Shown: positions 1-6,821 of the stretch, one piece after another
Layout of the letters: each line of letters begins with the position of its first letter
How positions within the stretch are numbered: the stretch's first letter is position 1
Source: CAG-791 sp045546175
GTDB lineage: Bacteria; Bacillota; Clostridia; Lachnospirales; Lachnospiraceae
Assembly (NCBI GenBank): GCA_045546175.1
Contig: JAZQCI010000003.1
Coordinates: 1-23,534, forward strand
Reading direction: 5' to 3'
Length of the DNA stretch: 23,534 nt
Position numbers and translations under genes: made by a program
The notes under the pieces: model-generated
What the model saw: the letters and a program-made list of their open reading frames with translations, nothing else
The model's database searches: none
What the model was told of the DNA's origin: nothing

Positions 1-248
1 CCGGGCTCCGGTTCGGGCTGGGGTTCCGGTTCCGGCTCGGGTTCCGGCCGAGGCTCAGGTCCCGGCTGGGGTTCCGGCTCAGGCTCAGGTTCCGGCTCCC
101 CAGGAGCCGCCTGCTCATATCCGACGGTCTTTCCATCACCCGCCTCTCCTGCCGCCGCTGCCAGGGAAGGAGCCGATACGGCACCTGACATGACAACAAA
201 TGACAGGATAAATACTTTCAACCGCTTGAATAATTCTCTCTTTCTCAC
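1..248 (-). CDS. secreted Pro/Glu-rich repeat protein, N-terminal part only
   Basis: The gene starts with GTG at 248 and runs off the left edge, so only about 82 residues are visible. The first 33 or so residues form a classic signal peptide: a basic start (MRKRELFKRLK), a hydrophobic core and an Ala-rich end (LAAAAG) suited to signal peptidase I. From about residue 49 the chain becomes a run of Pro-Glu, Pro-Gln and Pro-Gly dipeptides, the usual look of a stiff wall-spanning spacer in Gram-positive surface proteins. The start is supported by GGAGG four bases upstream and by the good signal peptide. A promoter lies at 424-452 and a 12-bp tandem repeat array sits in the leader. The functional domain lies outside the window, so no activity can be named. 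The product is inferred to be exported. Confidence 0.7.
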   Translation of the reverse strand, partial: MRKRELFKRLKVFILSFVVMSGAVSAPSLAAAAGEAGDGKTVGYEQAAPGEPEPEPEPEPQPGPEPRPEPEPEPEPQPEPEP

Positions 249-333
249 ACTGCCTCCAGTTTCCTGCATAAGGAATAATGTATGTCAACACAGATCTATC
301 GCCCGCACCCGGTTGGCAGATCCTCTCCCACTC

Positions 334-381
334 GACTGATTACCGGACTGATAAATAGACTGATTACTGGACTAATTACAG
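334..381. repeat. four tandem 12-bp repeats
   Basis: Four adjacent 12-bp units (334-345, 346-357, 358-369, 370-381) follow the plus-strand pattern GACTGATTACYG. Units 1 and 3 differ at one base, unit 4 at two or three, and unit 2 diverges in its second half (GACTGATAAATA). They lie between the inferred promoter at 424-452 and the GTG start at 248, so they would be transcribed in the leader of the secreted-protein gene. They could be protein-binding sites or a leader RNA element. Confidence 0.8.
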
Positions 382-423
382 ATTTGTTGCCGCATGACGC
401 TCTTTTGTCATATAGCATTCATA

Positions 424-452
424 ATTATAGCACTATCTCCATAAATATACAA
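424..452 (-). promoter_or_regulatory. sigma-A-type promoter for the secreted-protein gene
   Basis: On the minus strand TTGTAT (452-447) is followed after 17 bases by TATAAT (429-424) preceded by TGC, an extended -10 signature. Transcription would start near 417 and give a leader of about 170 nt before the GTG at 248. Confidence 0.6.
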
Positions 453-474
453 ACAATGTTGCCCGCAAGGCTTC

Positions 475-500
475 TAAAAAAGGCAGGAAAACCTCCTGCC
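475..500 (-). terminator. intrinsic terminator after the kinase gene
   Basis: A 7-bp stem, GGCAGGA (482-488) with TCCTGCC (494-500), is followed on the minus strand by a T run (481-476). It lies about 10 bases past the kinase stop codon. On the plus strand a T run at 506-510 makes weak bidirectional use possible. Confidence 0.8.
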
Positions 501-509
501 CCGGCTTTT

Positions 510-1499
510 TCAGACCTTTAAGAACCGCAGTTTTGAAGTATAAAATCCATTCGATTCCTCGACAATGTACTCGCCGTCCATTTCTTCCATCAATCTTTTG
601 ACAATTCGGACACCGAACCCCGTGCTGTCCGGTTTTCCCTCTTCAAAGACCCTGACCGCATTTACGAACCGGATCTCCACGTAATCCTTAAGTTCCTTAC
701 AGCAAATGAATACTTCCGCGTCCCGCTTTCCGTACTTCGTAATATTGCTGACGATGTTGCTGAACACCCGTCCGATTCCTTCCCTCTGGACCACAATGGT
801 GCTGTTTCCATAATTGACGTCGGCCCTGACGTGAAATCCTTCTCCCTCGAGGTGCGTCAGAATGTCTCCGATATAGCCGCTCAGCACGTCATAGGCCGGA
901 ATTTCCATCTTTTCTTCCGCAAAATATCCCTGCATCGTCACATAGTCAAAATTCTGATCGATCAGGTTCCTGAGCCGCACCGATTTTTCTCTCGCCTTGC
1001 CCAGGTACTCCTCTGCCTGCGGTTCTCTCCCGCGGATCTCACCTCCGGCAAAATCCAGATACATGATCAGCGACGTGAGGGGCGTCCTGAGATCGTGCGC
1101 GATCTCCGCGGCCATCAGACGGTTGCTCCTTTCCAGCCGCTCAATGGTCTGAAGCTGATCCTGCATGCTCTTTCGAAACTCGTCGACACTCTCCGCAAGG
1201 GCAGTGATCTCACTGCTGCCTTTGACGGTGATCCCCCGGGTCAGGTCTCCTCCCTCAAGAGCATGAATCTCTTCATTGATCGTATGAATGTAGTCCAGCT
1301 CCCGGCGGATTCCGATGACTACGATCGCATAGAAGAGCAGCAGCGCGAGCAGCGCTTCGATCAGAATCATCCTGTTGTTAAGACCGTTCCCCGCGATATG
1401 TTTTCCGACAAAATAGCATAAAGCAAAGAAGCCCACCGCTGCCACCAATGCCAGTGTGATCAGTACTGTGAGCTTCTTTTTAATCGTCCATCTATTCAC
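510..1499 (-). CDS. sensor histidine kinase, VanS-like, short sensor loop
   Basis: This is a 329-residue membrane histidine kinase. Two membrane segments (about 10-32 and 44-64) are separated by only about a dozen residues, so there is almost no extracellular sensor domain and the signal is probably read in the membrane or from a partner. A HAMP-like linker (about 65-115) is followed by the phosphoacceptor box EIAHDLRTP with His135. The ATPase domain has an N-box (Asn248, Asn252) and a G2-like box (GFGVRIVKR). The usual DxGxG box is replaced by VNAV around residue 280. The GTG start overlaps the end of the response-regulator gene by 8 bases, indicating translational coupling and a cognate pair. 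The ligand is unknown. Confidence 0.9.
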   Translation of the reverse strand: MNRWTIKKKLTVLITLALVAAVGFFALCYFVGKHIAGNGLNNRMILIEALLALLLFYAIVVIGIRRELDYIHTINEEIHALEGGDLTRGITVKGSSEITALAESVDEFRKSMQDQLQTIERLERSNRLMAAEIAHDLRTPLTSLIMYLDFAGGEIRGREPQAEEYLGKAREKSVRLRNLIDQNFDYVTMQGYFAEEKMEIPAYDVLSGYIGDILTHLEGEGFHVRADVNYGNSTIVVQREGIGRVFSNIVSNITKYGKRDAEVFICCKELKDYVEIRFVNAVRVFEEGKPDSTGFGVRIVKRLMEEMDGEYIVEESNGFYTSKLRFLKV

Positions 1500-2193
1500 T
1501 TACAAACCTATACCCTCTCCCCCATTCCGTGCGTATGTAAGACGGATGCCTGGGGTCGTCCTCGATCGCCATCCGCAGTCTTCGGATGTGGACCATGACC
1601 GTGTTATTGGCGTCGTAAAAATAGGGCTTCTCCCAAACGCTTTCATATATATTCTGGATGGAAAAGATCTTGTTCTGATACTGGACAAGGAGTTTAAAGA
1701 TCTTGTATTCAATATCCGTCATGGTGACCGCTTTCCCGTCCTTGAATACTTCATTAAATTCCCTGCCGACCCGGAAACGCCCCGCCTCCAGATACTGCTC
1801 GCCGGGCTGTATCTCTTCTTTGCCCCTGTATTTCTCGTAACGGCGAAGGAGCGCCCTGATCCTGGCCATGAGCTCTTCCTGGAAGAAAGGCTTGACCAGA
1901 TAGTCGTCTCCGCCCGCTTCAAAGCCCGCCGTCTTCTCGTGAACGCTTCCCTTTGCCGTCAGAAACAGTACCGGTGCAAGGGAGACCTTGCGGATTCTCC
2001 GGCAGACTTCATAGCCGTCCAGATCCGGCAGCATTACGTCCAATATGATCAGGTCCGGATTCCTGGCGATCTCTTCCAGCGCTTCCTCTCCCGTCGCTGC
2101 TTGCAGTGTCTTAAATCCCTCTCTTCCAAGCAAAATAGTGACAACTTCCCGAATATCCTGATCGTCCTCTACAATTAAAATCGTATCCTTCAT
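1492..2193 (-). CDS. OmpR/PhoB-family response regulator
   Basis: This 233-residue transcription regulator is the partner of the kinase it overlaps. The receiver domain (1-120) shows the acidic pocket (Glu9, Asp10, Asp11), phosphoacceptor Asp52 in LIILDVMLPD, switch Thr79 and Lys101. The C-terminal winged-helix domain (about 135-233) ends in the typical TEWGRGYRF signature. Overall it resembles VanR-type regulators that control envelope or antimicrobial-peptide responses; that role is inference. The ATG at 2193 has an AAGGGG element upstream. A strong promoter at 2463-2490 would give it a leader of more than 250 nt. Confidence 0.93.
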   Translation of the reverse strand: MKDTILIVEDDQDIREVVTILLGREGFKTLQAATGEEALEEIARNPDLIILDVMLPDLDGYEVCRRIRKVSLAPVLFLTAKGSVHEKTAGFEAGGDDYLVKPFFQEELMARIRALLRRYEKYRGKEEIQPGEQYLEAGRFRVGREFNEVFKDGKAVTMTDIEYKIFKLLVQYQNKIFSIQNIYESVWEKPYFYDANNTVMVHIRRLRMAIEDDPRHPSYIRTEWGRGYRFVSE

Positions 2194-2462
2194 AGACGCC
2201 CCTTAAGACTCTCTGAATTCTGAAATCAGTGTAATTATTCACCCCTTGGGTGCTGAATACTTACAAATTCGCTTCGTTTATTATACCTTATCCCTCAAAT
2301 GAATTCCACTCGTGCGAAAAGGGATGCTGAACGAACTGCCCAACACCCCTTTTCAGTGGTTCTTGTCCAATGGATTGTACCTCCTGTTTTAAATTTAGTA
2401 CTCTTGGAAAATATTCAGTTGTACTTTGGACCGTACCTCCTTTGGATTTATTTGATAATTTA
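2194..2462 (-). other. long structured 5' leader of the response-regulator operon
   Basis: This part of the gene-free 2194-2646 interval is AT-richer than its surroundings. Read on the minus strand it contains two SD-like blocks (AGGAGGTAC..TCC, GGAGG at 2436-2440 and 2380-2384) with no ATG/GTG/TTG at normal spacing. It also has a long hairpin at 2306-2359: an inner 11-bp stem (2316-2326 with 2344-2354) and an outer 5-bp stem (2306-2310 with 2355-2359). The inner stem contains one G-U pair only in minus-strand RNA, where the plus strand would have A-C, which supports minus-strand transcription. A CACCC/GGGTG hairpin lies near 2241-2254 and a possible second -10 (TATAAT) at 2280-2285. No known riboswitch class was recognised. 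Confidence 0.5.
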
Positions 2463-2490
2463 ATTATACTCATTCAGGTCTAATTGTCAA
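2463..2490 (-). promoter_or_regulatory. strong sigma-A promoter upstream of the two-component operon
   Basis: Consensus TTGACA (2490-2485) and TATAAT (2468-2463) on the minus strand are separated by 16 bases. Transcription would start near 2456, about 260 bases before the response-regulator start codon. Confidence 0.75.
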
Positions 2491-2596
2491 TTAATATGAT
2501 ATATATTTTTAAATTGTCTGTATTTTCAGTATTTTAAGACCAATTGCTTGTTTATTGCACTTGCGGCGCCCACTCTCTTTTGGCCGTCTTCTGGTC

Positions 2597-2633
2597 AAAA
2601 AAGAAACGGGGAGAACGACTCTGCGTTCTCCCC
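2597..2633 (-). terminator. intrinsic terminator after the CoA-transferase gene
   Basis: A perfect 10-bp stem, GGGGAGAACG (2608-2617) with CGTTCTCCCC (2624-2633) and a 6-base loop, is followed on the minus strand by GTTTCTTTTTTGACC. It begins 13 bases past the stop codon of the CoA-transferase. Confidence 0.92.
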
Positions 2634-2646
2634 TCTCTGATCTTCC

Positions 2647-3990
2647 TTATCTCTTGTTGCTACGTCTCCAGATGTGCATCTTCTCCGCCTCCGCGATCAG
2701 TTCATCTCTGAACTGCGGGTGCGCGATATTGATCAGATCCTCCGCTCTCTGCCAGCTCGTGCGGCCTTTCATCATGGCAATGCCGTACTCTGTGACGATA
2801 TACATGGCGTTTGCGCGTGTATCTGTCACGATACTGCCGTTTGCCAGCGTGGGACGGATGCGGCTGACCAGGTTCCCCTGCTTGTCCTTGAATGTGGAGG
2901 ACATGCAGACGAAGGACTTGCCTCCCTTGGAGGCATACGCGCCGATGACGAAGTCGAGCTGTCCGCCGGCGCCGGAGATGTTCTTGGTGCCCGCGCTCTC
3001 CGCGTTGATCTGTCCGAACAGGTCGCAGTCCACCGCGTTGTTGATGGAGATAAAGTTGTCCAGCGCGCCGATCTGCTTCACATTGTTGACGTAGTCAACG
3101 GAAGCGCTCATGCACTCCGGGTTGCCGTCCAGATAGTCGTACATCTTCTTGGTACCTGCGCCGAACGCATAGGTCTGCAGGCCTCTGTTGATGTTCTTGT
3201 GCGCGCCGGTGATCTTGCCGGCTTCCGCCATATCCACGAAAGCGTCCACGTACATCTCGGTGTGGATGCCCAGGTCCTTGAGGTCGGACTCCGCGATCAT
3301 CTTGCCGATGGCGTTGGGCATGCCGCCGATGCCGAGCTGCAGGCATGCACCGTTGGGGATCCGGTCCACGACCAGCTGCGCGACGGCCTTATCCACGTCC
3401 GTGCCGGGCTTTGCCGGAGGCATCGCGTCGATCGGAGCGTTGTCGCCTTCCACGATCATATCTACATCGCTGATGTGTACATAGGCGCTTCTGTCACCCA
3501 GGCAGATGGGCATGCTCGTGTTGACTTCCACGATGACCTTTTTGGCCATCTGAACAACCGCATAGGTGTGGCTGGCGCTGGGTCCCAGGTTAAAGTATCC
3601 GTGCCTGTCCATAGGGCCGACCTGCATGATCGCCACGTCCAGCGGATCCTCTCTGTCCAGATAATAGCGGGGAAGCTCGGAATACTTGAGTGGTCCGTAG
3701 AAGCTGAGCCCTGTGGTCGCGGCCTTTCTCTCGACGCCGTTCATGTGCCAGCTGTTCCAGATGAAATGCTCCTGGGGATTCTCTATTTTGAAAATTTCCG
3801 GCTCGTGCATCAGGATACCGCCGTAAATCTTCACGTCATGCATCTGGGGCATTCTCTTCGCGAGCTCTCTGTCGACCGCGACGTTTGTGGTCGCGCACCA
3901 GCCGTAATCCACCCAGTCGCCGTCCTGGATCACCGCTGCCGCCTGCGCAGCCGTTACCAGTTTCTGTTTATACTCTTGTTCGTAACCCAT
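2647..3990 (-). CDS. but: butyryl-CoA:acetate CoA-transferase (4-hydroxybutyrate CoA-transferase family)
   Basis: This 447-residue cytoplasmic enzyme belongs to the acetyl-CoA hydrolase/transferase family. It would move CoA from butyryl-CoA to acetate, releasing butyrate, the last step of butyrate fermentation in many gut Clostridia. Motifs typical of the butyryl-CoA-transferase branch are EHFIWNSWHM (about 74-83) and DAFVDMAEAGK (249-259), the regions commonly used to detect this gene. Glu245 in HTEMYVDA fits the catalytic glutamate that forms the glutamyl-CoA intermediate, and GAGGQLDF (340-347) is the CoA-binding loop. The start ATG at 3990 is preferred over an upstream in-frame ATG because GAGGAG lies just before it. 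Exact substrate (butyryl-, 4-hydroxybutyryl- or propionyl-CoA) cannot be settled by reading alone. The gene is single, with its own terminator. Confidence 0.85.
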   Translation of the reverse strand: MGYEQEYKQKLVTAAQAAAVIQDGDWVDYGWCATTNVAVDRELAKRMPQMHDVKIYGGILMHEPEIFKIENPQEHFIWNSWHMNGVERKAATTGLSFYGPLKYSELPRYYLDREDPLDVAIMQVGPMDRHGYFNLGPSASHTYAVVQMAKKVIVEVNTSMPICLGDRSAYVHISDVDMIVEGDNAPIDAMPPAKPGTDVDKAVAQLVVDRIPNGACLQLGIGGMPNAIGKMIAESDLKDLGIHTEMYVDAFVDMAEAGKITGAHKNINRGLQTYAFGAGTKKMYDYLDGNPECMSASVDYVNNVKQIGALDNFISINNAVDCDLFGQINAESAGTKNISGAGGQLDFVIGAYASKGGKSFVCMSSTFKDKQGNLVSRIRPTLANGSIVTDTRANAMYIVTEYGIAMMKGRTSWQRAEDLINIAHPQFRDELIAEAEKMHIWRRSNKR

Positions 3991-4020
3991 TTTTAACTCC
4001 TCCCATCCTTGATAGTGTTT

Positions 4021-4061
4021 GCAGCCCGCACGCGGCATAGCGGTTCGCAGTGCGAGCCTTG
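4021..4061 (-). repeat. dispersed GCTCGC-palindrome repeat, copy 1
   Basis: Read on the minus strand this 41-bp unit starts CAAGGCTCGC and ends GCGTGCGGGCTGC. It matches the unit at 17268-17308 with about six differences and contains the imperfect palindrome GGCTCGCactGCGAACC. It lies between the inferred promoter (-10 at 4113-4118) and the CoA-transferase start, so it would be in the leader RNA. Confidence 0.7.
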
Positions 4062-4112
4062 CATTCGGCGCAGATTTCTCTCTACTTCCGCGCCAAAATA
4101 TCGTATAGTGGT

Positions 4113-4118
4113 ATTATA
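4113..4118 (-). promoter_or_regulatory. candidate -10 box for the CoA-transferase gene
   Basis: Minus-strand TATAAT (4118-4113) sits about 120 bases upstream of the CoA-transferase start. No good -35 box was found at 16-18 bases; the best (GTGATT, 4141-4136) is weak. The call rests on the perfect -10 and its position. Confidence 0.45.
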
Positions 4119-4210
4119 CATCAACCGCCGCACTAAATCACCTAAGAATGGTGTTGACAGATGTGGATAGATTGTGTAAAATCTATTTGTAAGCAATTAA
4201 AGAACGCTTT

Positions 4211-4237
4211 TTGATTCAGTTTCAAGTAAATTATATT
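4211..4237 (+). promoter_or_regulatory. weak promoter candidate for trxA
   Basis: TTGATT (4211-4216) and TATATT (4232-4237) are 15 bases apart, slightly short; shifting the -35 by one base gives 16. Two TTTCAAG direct repeats (near 4220 and 4236) overlap the region. The start site would leave a leader of about 25 nt before trxA. Confidence 0.3.
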
Positions 4238-4266
4238 TCAAGCTAAAATATAGAAAGGAGACACTT

Positions 4267-4584
4267 ATGGTTTACAAGTTTGATGAGAGCAATTTTGACG
4301 CAGAGGTCCTTCAGAGTGACATCCCCGTATTCGTAGATTTCTACGCAGACTGGTGCGGTCCCTGCAAGATGATGAGCCCCGTGATCGACAAGCTCGCTGA
4401 GGAATATGACGGAAAGATCAAGGTCGGAAAGGTCAACGTCGACGAGAACGGCGATCTCGCGGTCAAGTACGGCATCATGAGCATCCCCAACATGGTTTTC
4501 TTCAAGAACGGTGAAGTCGCAGACCGCGTTGTCGGTGCGATCCCCAAGCCCGCCATGAAGGAGAAATTCGAGAAGAACGCATAA
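4267..4584 (+). CDS. trxA: thioredoxin
   Basis: This 105-residue cytoplasmic thioredoxin reduces protein disulfides using electrons from thioredoxin reductase. The active site WCGPC (Cys30, Cys33) follows the FVDFYADW strand, and the cis-proline Pro74 lies in SIPN, both as in the family. Length is standard. The ATG follows AAAGGAGAC at good spacing. Its reductase partner lies 99 bases downstream on the same strand, across a strong hairpin, so the two are probably co-transcribed with extra trxA transcript. Confidence 0.97.
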   Translation: MVYKFDESNFDAEVLQSDIPVFVDFYADWCGPCKMMSPVIDKLAEEYDGKIKVGKVNVDENGDLAVKYGIMSIPNMVFFKNGEVADRVVGAIPKPAMKEKFEKNA

Positions 4585-4626
4585 ACCCGGACGGATTGAC
4601 CGGCAGAAACGATTACAGGTAATTAG

Positions 4627-4658
4627 AGAGCACACGGCCCGCGCCGTGTGCTCTGTTT
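4627..4658 (+). terminator. attenuator-like hairpin between trxA and trxB
   Basis: A perfect 12-bp stem (AGAGCACACGGC at 4627-4638 with its complement at 4643-4654) has a 4-base loop and only a short tail (GTTTC). The stem is strong but the T run is poor, which suggests partial termination or mRNA end protection rather than full termination. Confidence 0.65.
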
Positions 4659-4683
4659 CACAACAAACATTCAGGAGGACCTC

Positions 4684-5595
4684 ATGTACGATCTGATCAT
4701 CATCGGAGCCGGCCCCGCCGGCCTTGCAGCCGGAATCTATGCCTCCAGGGCAAGACTTAACGCTGTTATCATCGAGCAAAACTATGTAAACGGAGGCCAG
4801 ATCATCGATACCTACGAGATCGATAACTATCCGGGCCTTCCCGGCCTCTCCGGCATGGACCTCGCCGCGAAGATGGCGGAGCACGCCGAAAAGCTCGGCG
4901 TGGAAACGGTCAACGGTTTCGTCCAGAGCCTGGACCTGACCGGCCCTGTCAAAAAAGTGGTCACCGACGAGGGCACTTACGAAGCCAAGGCCGTCATCAT
5001 CGCTTCCGGCGCCACCCACAGTAAGCTCGGCGCGGAAGGCGAGAATCAGTACGGCGGAATGGGCGTCTCCTACTGTGCGACCTGCGACGGCGCTTTCTAC
5101 CGCGGCAAGGACGTCCTTGTGGTAGGCGGCGGCGATGTCGCCGTCGAGGATGCGATCTTCCTGGCCCGCGGCTGCAATAAAGTCTATGTCTGCCACCGCA
5201 GAGACGAGCTGCGCGCCGCCAAGGTCCTTCAGGAGAGACTTCTCGCTCTTCCCAACGTGGAAATGGTCTGGAATTCCAACCTCAAGTCCATCACGGGCGG
5301 CATGAAAGTCGAAAAGGCAACCGTCGTCAACAAGCTGGACCAGAGCGAGCGCACGATCCCGGTTTCCGGCGTCTTTATCGCCGTGGGCATTCAGCCCCGC
5401 AGCGAATTCGCCAAAAACCTTGTCGCCATGGATGAAAAGGGCTACATCATCGCGGATGAGACCGGCGCCACCAGCGTTCCCGGCGTCTTCGCCGCCGGCG
5501 ATGTGCGCACCAAGCAGCTCCGCCAGGTCGTAACGGCCGTGGCCGACGGCGCAAACGCCGTCACCAGCGTGGAGAAGTATCTGCTTACTTTATAA
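4684..5595 (+). CDS. trxB: thioredoxin-disulfide reductase
   Basis: This 303-residue flavoprotein transfers electrons from NADPH through FAD and a redox-active cysteine pair to thioredoxin. It starts with the FAD-binding GAGPAG motif (8-13). The redox pair is in CATCDGAF (Cys131, Cys134), followed by the NADPH-binding GGGDVAVEDA (148-157) and HRRDELRA (171-178), and the C-terminal FAD motif GVFAAGDVR. These positions fit the low-molecular-weight bacterial enzyme. The ATG at 4684 has AGGAGG seven bases upstream. A longer in-frame upstream extension overlaps the hairpin and is unlikely. With trxA it forms a complete thioredoxin system. Confidence 0.96.
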   Translation: MYDLIIIGAGPAGLAAGIYASRARLNAVIIEQNYVNGGQIIDTYEIDNYPGLPGLSGMDLAAKMAEHAEKLGVETVNGFVQSLDLTGPVKKVVTDEGTYEAKAVIIASGATHSKLGAEGENQYGGMGVSYCATCDGAFYRGKDVLVVGGGDVAVEDAIFLARGCNKVYVCHRRDELRAAKVLQERLLALPNVEMVWNSNLKSITGGMKVEKATVVNKLDQSERTIPVSGVFIAVGIQPRSEFAKNLVAMDEKGYIIADETGATSVPGVFAAGDVRTKQLRQVVTAVADGANAVTSVEKYLLTL

Positions 5596-5615
5596 GTCCG
5601 AAAAATTTCACACTG

Positions 5616-5656
5616 TAAAAAATACGGGGGTGTTGCGTCGCAACACCCCCTGTTTT
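5616..5656. terminator. bidirectional intrinsic terminator
   Basis: An 11-bp perfect stem (GGGGGTGTTGC 5626-5636, GCAACACCCCC 5640-5650) with a 3-base loop has TTTT on the plus side (5653-5656) and a T run on the minus side (A's at 5617-5622). It can end both trxB (plus) and the convergent deoC transcript (minus). Confidence 0.9.
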
Positions 5657-5739
5657 AATGTCAGAAATTTTGATATCCTTACTCCTTCGGCCTTTCACTG
5701 CGATCCGACAGATCTGACGGCCGGGGGCCGCTTCGCAGC

Positions 5740-6432
5740 TCAGCCTCTCTCCGCCTTGAATCCCTCCAGGATCTGCATGCCGGCAGAGCATCCGATGCGG
5801 GTCGCGCCGGCTTCGATCATGGCCTTGCAGGTCTTCCAGTCGCGGATTCCGCCCGCCGCCTTGACTTCCACTTCATCGCCTACGGTCTGCTTCATGAGCG
5901 CCACATCCTCTACGGTCGCGCCGCCGGTTCCGAAGCCGGTAGAAGTCTTGATGAAATCGGGCTTTGCCCTGAGCGATATTTTGGCAAGCTTCTCGATCTC
6001 GGACTTCTCGAGATAGCAGTTTTCGAAGATGACCTTGGTCAGAACGCCCGCCGCGCGGCAGATGTCCGCGATCGTCCTCATCTCGCGCTCGACATAGTCC
6101 CAGTTTCCGTCCTTGACGGCGGTAATATTGGTCACGTAGTCGATCTCATTCGCGCCCTGGGAGATGGCCATGAGAACTTCCGTGCACTTCTCCTCGATTG
6201 TGTTCTGTCCCAGAGGGAAGCTGATGCAGGGACCGACGTGCACATCGCTGCCCTTGAGGATCGAGGCCGCCAGAGAGGTGTGCAGCGGATTGATCGCCAC
6301 CATCCTGAATCCGTACTCCTTGGCTTCCTCGCAGAGCTTTGTGATGTCCGCTGTTGACGCGAACGCCTTCAGGTTGGTGTGGTCAAACATAAAACATAAA
6401 TCTTTTTCCGTAAGTTTCCCTATATCGATCAT
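5740..6432 (-). CDS. deoC: deoxyribose-phosphate aldolase
   Basis: This 230-residue class I aldolase splits 2-deoxyribose-5-phosphate into acetaldehyde and glyceraldehyde-3-phosphate in deoxynucleoside breakdown. The Schiff-base lysine is Lys162 in PDFIKTSTGFG. The catalytic partners are Asp98 in NEIDYVTN and Lys191 in VKAAGGIR, and the phosphate-binding glycine motif follows. Length is normal. The ATG at 6432 has AAAGGA upstream. The gene stands alone rather than in a deo operon; it diverges from the small ORF at 6545 and converges on trxB. Confidence 0.95.
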   Translation of the reverse strand: MIDIGKLTEKDLCFMFDHTNLKAFASTADITKLCEEAKEYGFRMVAINPLHTSLAASILKGSDVHVGPCISFPLGQNTIEEKCTEVLMAISQGANEIDYVTNITAVKDGNWDYVEREMRTIADICRAAGVLTKVIFENCYLEKSEIEKLAKISLRAKPDFIKTSTGFGTGGATVEDVALMKQTVGDEVEVKAAGGIRDWKTCKAMIEAGATRIGCSAGMQILEGFKAERG

Positions 6433-6544
6433 TTCGTATTCCTTTCCTCCGGGCGCATCCTGTGCGGACGGAATTTGTGTTCACTGCCTTGAACTTCCAA
6501 TGGGTTCATGAGATGATTTTACCAGATATAAGGAGGGTATTCCT

Positions 6545-6799
6545 ATGGCAAATTATGATAAAAAAGTGCTCGATTGTTTTCTGAGGGATCAGCTTCAGCT
6601 TTTCCCCGAAAAAGTAGCTTCTACTCCGGAAGAAGCTGACGAATTCCTTGACATGATGTTCGCCGTCGTCGTCAAGGGTAAGCGCGGCGTCCGCAAGTAC
6701 TTCGAGGAAGTCGGCGTCGACATGACCGGCGAAGATATCATGCAGGCCAGTGAGGTCTTTGATGTCGGAGACGGAAGGTATCTGATCGTGGAGGGCTGA
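6545..6799 (+). CDS. small uncharacterised protein (84 aa)
   Basis: I do not recognise this family. It is clearly translated by its signals: AAGGAGG lies just upstream of the ATG and a strong terminator stem overlaps the stop codon. The protein has 84 residues with no signal peptide or membrane segment. Acidic, helix-prone stretches (PEEADEFLDMMFAVV, about 28-42) precede a short basic patch (KGKRGVRKYF, about 44-53) and the chain ends in DGRYLIVEG. It has one cysteine (Cys11). It is monocistronic and divergent from deoC. A soluble cytoplasmic helical protein is the most that can be said. Confidence 0.8.
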   Translation: MANYDKKVLDCFLRDQLQLFPEKVASTPEEADEFLDMMFAVVVKGKRGVRKYFEEVGVDMTGEDIMQASEVFDVGDGRYLIVEG

Positions 6800-6818
6800 G
6801 CGGCCCTCCGCGTTTTTT
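6787..6818 (+). terminator. intrinsic terminator overlapping the stop of the 84-aa gene
   Basis: A 10-bp stem (6787-6796 with 6803-6812, one G-U pair) has the TGA stop codon in its loop and is followed by six T's (6813-6818). Confidence 0.93.
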
Positions 6819-6821
6819 CAT

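Noticed and set aside
334..381. CRISPR array
   Set aside because: Units are 12 bp and directly adjacent, with no spacers and no cas genes.
482..510. Dedicated terminator for a plus-strand gene at 282-521
   Set aside because: The 79-residue plus-strand frame there has no ribosome site and is built over the tandem repeats and the minus-strand terminator, so it is not a gene.
2288..2473. 61-residue frame on the minus strand in the leader
   Set aside because: Its ATG lies directly beside the -10 box (upstream of the expected transcript start), and the frame runs through the leader hairpin; no domain seen.
4243..5196. Open frame (317 aa) on the minus strand
   Set aside because: Antisense to trxA and trxB, both with intact active-site motifs.
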